A DNA stretch of 17,338 bases from the NCBI GenBank assembly GCA_041649955.1, contig JBAZMD010000015.1:1-17338 (forward strand), in the 5' to 3' direction. Source of the stretch: JAQUPP01 sp041649955 (GTDB lineage: Bacteria > Patescibacteriota > Patescibacteriia > UBA2591 > JAQUPP01). The notes under the pieces were generated by a model that had not been told where the DNA came from, ran no database searches, and was given only the letters and a program-made list of their open reading frames with translations. Shown here one piece after another: positions 13,748 to 17,338 of the stretch (the first letter of the stretch is position 1; each line of letters begins with the position of its first letter). Position numbers and translations under genes: made by a program.

Positions 13748-14254
13748 TTATATTTTTATTCCCATTAAATTAATTATTCTCTGATTTTCTTTCTTGCCGA
13801 GTTTTATTTTTATCACAATTGCATCTTTTGGCAAGATATTTTTAACTCGTTCAGCCCACTCAATTACGGTTACAGTATTCGGTTTTGCCAGCCAATCTTT
13901 TACTCCAATATTAATTAAATCTTGGCCGGAATTTAGTCGGTAAGCATCAATATGGCATAACCACACAGACTTATGCAGACTTAACACTGACTTACGCGGA
14001 ATTTTTGTATTAGTCCGTACGAGTCCGTGTTTCTTTCCGTGCGAGTCCGTGTTGTGGATTTTCATCACCACGAATGTCGGACTGGTAATATGTTTTTTAA
14101 TACCCAAGCCGGCTGCGATTCCTTTAATCAAAACCGTTTTGCCACTGCCCAATTCTCCGTTTAAAGCCAAAACTTCGCCGCCGATGAGTTTTTGGGCTAT
14201 TTTTCTGCCTAAATTAAGGGTTTGCCTTTCTGAATGAGTGATAATCTTTTTCAT
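13748..14254 (-). CDS. tsaE: tRNA t6A biosynthesis ATPase TsaE, with in-frame insertion
   Basis: P-loop ATPase that works with TsaB and TsaD in making threonylcarbamoyl-adenosine (t6A37) on tRNAs reading ANN codons. Residues: THSERQTLNLGRKIA (6-20), Walker A GELGSGKT (33-40), TSPTF (58-62), HIDAYRL (101-107) and IEWAERV (131-137), all in the family order. The usual length is about 140-155; this one is 168. The excess is residues 67-98, which come from a palindromic DNA element inserted in frame between TSPTFVVMKI and LCHIDAYRL, where family members have a short variable loop. I chose the ATG at 14252-14254 because the reading frame upstream runs into a non-coding palindrome and the chosen start gives the standard N-terminus. 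The partner tsaD is 1.9 kb away on the same strand. Confidence 0.93.
   Translation of the reverse strand: MKKIITHSERQTLNLGRKIAQKLIGGEVLALNGELGSGKTVLIKGIAAGLGIKKHITSPTFVVMKIHNTDSHGKKHGLVRTNTKIPRKSVLSLHKSVWLCHIDAYRLNSGQDLINIGVKDWLAKPNTVTVIEWAERVKNILPKDAIVIKIKLGKKENQRIINLMGIKI
13961..14057. repeat. Palindromic element inserted in frame within tsaE
   Basis: 97 bp. Both ends read CCACA inward on opposite strands (CCACACAGACT at 13961 and, on the minus strand, CCACAACACGGACT). The arms hold imperfect, repeated units of the type CACGGACTyGyACGGA and CAGACTTATGCAGACTTAACAC around an AT-rich centre (GAATTTTTGTATT). It encodes residues 67-98 of TsaE and keeps the frame open. Similar CACGGACT-type palindromic repeats are, from memory, widespread in environmental genomes. 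No second copy exists in the window. Confidence 0.75.
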
Positions 14255-14260
14255 TACAAT

Positions 14261-14289
14261 AATATACCACAAATTTGATATTCTTTCAA
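14261..14289 (-). promoter_or_regulatory. Candidate tsaE promoter (leaderless geometry)
   Basis: On the minus strand TTGAAA (14284-14289) and TATATT (14261-14266) are 17 bases apart. The predicted start, about seven bases on, coincides with the tsaE ATG at 14254. Confidence 0.55.
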
Positions 14290-14293
14290 GCGG

Positions 14294-14366
14294 GTTGACC
14301 CCGCACCTTTTGGCGATAATGCTTCGCATTTTGAAAAAATGCCATCGCCAAAGGTGCGGGGTTGAC
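14294..14366. repeat. Palindrome D between tsaE and the membrane-protein gene
   Basis: The left arm (14294-14317, starting GTTGACCCCGCACC) pairs with the right arm (14344-14366, ending GGTGCGGGGTTGAC) over about 23 pairs, with two wobbles and one bulge. The middle holds AATGC/GCATT (14318-14330), which can re-pair as GCATTTT/AAAATGC. It lies in a divergent promoter region, so it is not a terminator for either neighbour. Its right end supplies the TTGACA of the downstream promoter. Confidence 0.75.
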
Positions 14367-14389
14367 ATTTCTAGGTCTTAATCTATACT
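14362..14389 (+). promoter_or_regulatory. Promoter of the 14417 gene
   Basis: TTGACA (14362-14367) and TATACT (14384-14389) are 16 bases apart. The start near 14396 gives a leader of about 20 bases without a Shine-Dalgarno. The -35 box is the outer edge of palindrome D. Confidence 0.6.
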
Positions 14390-14416
14390 AAATAAGCTAA
14401 TATTTAACCTATTTAT

Positions 14417-16027
14417 ATGTTTCTACCAGATAAAAATACGAATGAACTTTCGCCTTTAATCAGGGAATTTCTTGATAAATATCAGAATTTTTTGGCTGAA
14501 AAAGCGCCTTCGGAAACAATACCTAAAATTCATGTTGATGAGATATCCAGCGCCATTGCTTCTTTTTATGAGAAAATAAGGAATGTTGTCGCTTATCGGG
14601 AAGAGCATCTTCTGCGCAAAGGGGCGATTGAAAGGGTGCTTAAGCGCCGGCTTTTTGTACGTGGAGATAATCAAAATTTTGCTGAACTGTTAATTCAAGA
14701 TATTATTCGTGTTGGTCATTTGCCGAACGATACCATTCCGGAAACAAAAATAAAAGAAACTCAAAAAATTATTGATAAATACGTGTTCTTGATGGAAAAG
14801 GCCAAAGAGTCTCCTAGATCAAATCGTCGGGAAATTATAGATTGGCTTATAAAAATAGGGACTTGCGAAATAGAAGAAAAATTAGACCCCCCATTTAAAG
14901 ATAATAGTTTAGCGGCCTTAATGTATCAAATTTTACACGAACGATTAGTAATTCAGAGAGGTCAAATCTCAGATGAAATAAAAAATACCCAGCTTTTTAT
15001 CAATATTCAGCGTGCGCTTTTAAGAGTAGATGATTCTCAACTTGATTATCGTCTTTTAAAATTTTTAAATCCCAGCTGGACGGAATTGAATCCGGAAACT
15101 TTTCCGCAGATGGCTGATAAATTATTTTTTTATAAAAAAGAAATCAAGCGCCATCTTAAAAATCCTTTGGGTCCGCTTTTTTTCCAGCTTTGCAATCAAT
15201 ATAATACCATTTTTTATTTAATCAGCGATATTATTTCCAACAGCCGCAATAATGAAGAAATGAATGCTGCTTTTGAAAAATCTGAATTTTTTGAAAAAAC
15301 AATTAAGAATAATTATGGCAAGCGCTACGAGACAGAAAGAGGGAAACTTACCCGTTTGGCATTTTTAAGCGTTGTTTCATTTTTTATCACTAAAGTTGCC
15401 ATTGCTTTTGGCGTAGAAATTCCTCTGGACAAATATATTGTTGATCAGTTCTCTTGGCTTAATGTTATGATTAGTATTATCGCGCCGCCTCTTTTAATGC
15501 TGATTATTGTTTTAACGATTAGAATGCCTTCGGAAAAAAATTTAAAATTGGTTATAGAAGAAAGTAAGGCCGTAGTTTACGGCGATAAAGCTAAAAATTA
15601 TGCCTTGAAATTACCGATTAAAAAATCTTGGCTTGGTCTTGCCATTGTTCAAATTTTTTATTTAATAATGTTTTTTGTTACATTCGGGGTTTTGGTTAAA
15701 TTATTATTAACATTTGACTTCAGCATAGCCAGTATTGTTATTTTCTTATTCTTTATTTCATTGGTGGCCGCAACCGGTACAAAAGCATATAATCGTTCTC
15801 GGGAGTTAAGTTTGGAAAAAGAAAGAGGCAGTGTAGCTACTTTTTTGATTGATTTGTTCGCCATGCCGTTGATTGCGGTTGGCAAATGGGGAGCTTCCGC
15901 TCTGTCTAAATTTAATTTTATTATTCTTATCTTTGATTTATTAATTGAAGTGCCATTGCAAATTTTCTTCATCTTTTTGGAAAATTTAAGAGGTTTCATT
16001 AAAAGCCAAAAAGATGACATTTATTAG
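14417..16027 (+). CDS. Multi-pass membrane protein of unknown function
   Basis: 536 residues; I do not recognise the family. The first about 310 residues are soluble, mostly helical and charged, with a basic patch GAIERVLKRRLFVRG (69-83) and no nucleotide-binding or protease motif. The C-terminal part has about five hydrophobic segments: 312-333, 346-368, 405-431, 434-455 and 499-521, with a weaker one near 476-490. A cytoplasmic N-domain on a membrane anchor is the likely topology. No signal peptide is seen. It has its own promoter and a terminator, and sits alone between tsaE and tsaD on the opposite strand. The context gives no hint of its job. Confidence 0.85.
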   Translation: MFLPDKNTNELSPLIREFLDKYQNFLAEKAPSETIPKIHVDEISSAIASFYEKIRNVVAYREEHLLRKGAIERVLKRRLFVRGDNQNFAELLIQDIIRVGHLPNDTIPETKIKETQKIIDKYVFLMEKAKESPRSNRREIIDWLIKIGTCEIEEKLDPPFKDNSLAALMYQILHERLVIQRGQISDEIKNTQLFINIQRALLRVDDSQLDYRLLKFLNPSWTELNPETFPQMADKLFFYKKEIKRHLKNPLGPLFFQLCNQYNTIFYLISDIISNSRNNEEMNAAFEKSEFFEKTIKNNYGKRYETERGKLTRLAFLSVVSFFITKVAIAFGVEIPLDKYIVDQFSWLNVMISIIAPPLLMLIIVLTIRMPSEKNLKLVIEESKAVVYGDKAKNYALKLPIKKSWLGLAIVQIFYLIMFFVTFGVLVKLLLTFDFSIASIVIFLFFISLVAATGTKAYNRSRELSLEKERGSVATFLIDLFAMPLIAVGKWGASALSKFNFIILIFDLLIEVPLQIFFIFLENLRGFIKSQKDDIY

Positions 16028-16073
16028 CGACGTAGAGCGAGAGAAACCCTTATTAATTTGTCGTAAATAAAAA

Positions 16074-16088
16074 CCGTCTTTTAGACGG
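16074..16088 (-). terminator. tsaD terminator
   Basis: CCGTCT (16074-16079) and AGACGG (16083-16088) form a 6-bp stem. On the minus strand it is followed by TTTTTATTTA, a proper U-tract, 43 bases after the tsaD stop. Confidence 0.7.
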
Positions 16089-16095
16089 AATTAGG

Positions 16096-16132
16096 AAACC
16101 GGTGTGATTTTAAATATCAATATCGGTTTTTT
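16096..16132 (+). terminator. Terminator of the 14417 gene
   Basis: AAACCG (16096-16101) pairs with CGGTTT (16124-16129), with TGAT/ATCA nested inside, and runs into TTTTTT. It overlaps the first bases of the convergent tsaD 3' end. Confidence 0.6.
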
Positions 16133-17186
16133 AAATTTCCAAATTAGGATTAACTTTAATGGCTTGGAAATTTTTTTGAAGTTTTTTAATTTGTCCTGAT
16201 TGCATATTTTTATATTGGAAATAGGCTGCTGTGGCAATCATTGCCGCATTATCAGTGCATAATTTTTTTTCGGGAACATAAAAATTTATTTTTGTCGTCA
16301 GATTTTTAATTTTTTCTTCAAATTGTTTTCTTAATTCGCTGTTTGACGCCACACCGCCGCAAAGAATAATTGATTTTACTTTGAATTTTTCAGCCGCTAG
16401 GATGGTTTTTTTAATTAAAACATCAATAATCGATTGCTGCGCTTCGGCGCATACGGCTTGAATGAATTTATTTTTTGTTTTATTATCTGCCAGAATGTTT
16501 TTGTTTTTTTGGACTAAGTAAAAAACAGCTGTTTTTAATCCGGAAAAGCTGAAATCAAAATCATTGGAATTAATCATTGGACGGGGGAGTTTTAAATTAA
16601 ATTTATTTTTTTGATTTAAAGCGGCATATTGACTTACAACTGGTCCGCCCGGATAACCGATATTAAGAAGTTTGGCAATTTTATCAAAACATTCTCCGGC
16701 TGCGTCATCGCGCGTTTGTCCGATTTTTTTATATTTTATTTGGCTGGACATTAAAATTAATTCAGTGTGTCCGCCGGAAACAATCAGACAAAGAGCCGGA
16801 AATTTAATTTTTTCATTATTAATGAAATTAGCGGCAATATGTCCCTTTAGATGATCGATGCCCATTAAAGGAATTTTTTTGGCATAAGAAAAAGTCTTGG
16901 CGGTTTCTATTCCAACCAAAAGCGAAGTTACCAATCCCGGCCCTTGAGTGACGGCGATTAAATCAATTTTTTGATTTTTCAGAATTTCCAATGATTTTTG
17001 AATAACAGGCAATATATTTTCAATATGAGCCCGAGCCGCTATTTCCGGAATAATGCCGCCGTATTTGCGATGAATCGGTATTTGCGAAGAAATAATGTTT
17101 GATAAAATTTTAATTTTACCGCCCGAGGTTTTAATAACCGAAGCTGCTGTTTCATCGCAAGATGTTTCAATACCTAAAATAATCAT
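16131..17186 (-). CDS. tsaD: tRNA N6-threonylcarbamoyladenosine transferase TsaD
   Basis: Kae1/YgjD-family enzyme that transfers the threonylcarbamoyl group from its AMP ester onto A37 of ANN-decoding tRNAs, working with TsaB and TsaE. It begins MIILGIETSCDETAASV, the family hallmark. Metal ligands are His112 and His116 in DHLKGH (usually HMxGH), with Asp312 in CTDNAAMIA. Nucleotide-binding stretches are SGGHTEL (137-143), GPGLVTSLLVG (82-92), DAAGECFDKIAKLL (161-174), YPGGP (178-182), FSFSGLKTA (212-220) and ILCGGVASN (274-282). At 351 residues it is full length and looks active. The ATG gives a start directly at the predicted transcription start. TsaE is nearby; tsaB and tsaC are not in the window. 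Confidence 0.97.
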   Translation of the reverse strand: MIILGIETSCDETAASVIKTSGGKIKILSNIISSQIPIHRKYGGIIPEIAARAHIENILPVIQKSLEILKNQKIDLIAVTQGPGLVTSLLVGIETAKTFSYAKKIPLMGIDHLKGHIAANFINNEKIKFPALCLIVSGGHTELILMSSQIKYKKIGQTRDDAAGECFDKIAKLLNIGYPGGPVVSQYAALNQKNKFNLKLPRPMINSNDFDFSFSGLKTAVFYLVQKNKNILADNKTKNKFIQAVCAEAQQSIIDVLIKKTILAAEKFKVKSIILCGGVASNSELRKQFEEKIKNLTTKINFYVPEKKLCTDNAAMIATAAYFQYKNMQSGQIKKLQKNFQAIKVNPNLEI

Positions 17187-17192
17187 GGTTTT

Positions 17193-17242
17193 ATCTTATC
17201 ACAAATTTTTCTTTTGACAAATTTATTTAATTATGATAATAT
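17193..17242. promoter_or_regulatory. Back-to-back promoters of tsaD and tRNA-Glu with a shared -35
   Basis: Plus strand: TTGACA (17214-17219), 17 bases, TAATAT (17237-17242), aimed at tRNA-Glu from about 17249. Minus strand: TTGTCA (17215-17220), 16 bases, TAAGAT (17193-17198), aimed at tsaD with the start at its ATG. The two -35 boxes overlap by five bases. Confidence 0.6.
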
Positions 17243-17253
17243 GAATAAATTAT

Positions 17254-17328
17254 GCCGCTATCGTCTAGTGGTTAGGACACCAGGTTTTCATCCTGGTAAC
17301 CGGGGTTCGATTCCCCGTAGCGGTACCA
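17254..17328 (+). tRNA. tRNA-Glu (anticodon UUC)
   Basis: A complete cloverleaf. The acceptor stem is GCCGCTA with TAGCGGT, including a G1-U72 wobble. The D stem is GTCT/GGAC. The anticodon stem CCAGG/CCTGG encloses TTTTCAT, giving anticodon TTC. The T stem is CGGGG/CCCCG with TTCGATT. Discriminator A73 is followed by an encoded CCA (17326-17328). It reads GAA and GAG glutamate codons. Confidence 0.97.
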
Positions 17329-17338
17329 AATTAAAAAT

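Noticed and set aside
14255..14368. N-terminal extension of tsaE of 38 codons to an upstream ATG
   Set aside because: The extension translates palindrome D and the promoter region; the ATG at 14254 gives the normal TsaE N-terminus and fits the -10 box.
1..17338. CRISPR array, prophage, toxin-antitoxin or defence system
   Set aside because: No regularly spaced direct repeats, no phage or transposase genes, and every sizeable ORF is a housekeeping gene or described above.

Overview
The window is a compact, AT-rich, gene-dense piece of bacterial chromosome made almost entirely of housekeeping genes. Several proteins are much smaller than their usual counterparts: ProRS has no editing insertion, ValRS has no C-terminal coiled coil, and SMC is about 750 residues with no recognisable hinge. 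Together with a DUF6485-like protein, a lineage-type hypothetical protein and a genome-encoded CCA on tRNA-Glu, this suggests a Candidate Phyla Radiation (Patescibacteria), probably Parcubacteria-like, organism. The lineage call is inference from style and content; no rRNA is present.

Layout: (1) 1-2751, plus strand: 3' end of an RseP-type site-2 protease, then proS and mreB 23 bases apart. (2) 2955-6834, minus strand: rpmF, then a tight nusB-rnc-smc operon with 6-base gaps. (3) 7024-10452, plus strand: dnaA behind a small cluster of DnaA-box-like sites, then pilB (type IV pilus/competence ATPase) and a small Cys-rich DUF6485-like protein. (4) 10509-12779, minus: valS. (5) 12825-13717, plus: a self-contained unit with a strong promoter, a structured leader holding two tiny overlapping ORFs, a 220-residue protein of unknown function and a terminator. 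(6) 13748-17328: tsaE (minus), a 536-residue membrane protein (plus), tsaD (minus) and tRNA-Glu (plus). TsaD and TsaE belong to the tRNA t6A modification pathway.

Three things stand out. First, the 13003 unit is the only one here with strong Shine-Dalgarno sequences; the other genes have none, and several have promoter-like boxes placing transcription starts at or a few bases before the ATG. Its leader has ORFs linked by a TAATG stop/start overlap and mutually exclusive hairpins. Second, tsaE carries an in-frame imperfect palindrome of about 97 bp that adds about 32 residues at the variable loop between its Walker A region and its conserved HxDxYR motif. This is comparable to the in-frame palindromic elements known from Rickettsia. 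Third, three gene ends (rseP, smc/mreB, rpmF) carry related composite palindromes with conserved C-rich/G-rich outer arms around unrelated inner hairpins. Two of them also share a 32-bp repeat that includes the stop codon of the upstream gene.

There is no CRISPR array, transposase, phage gene or toxin-antitoxin pair. All intergenic stretches are under 300 bases and are described individually.
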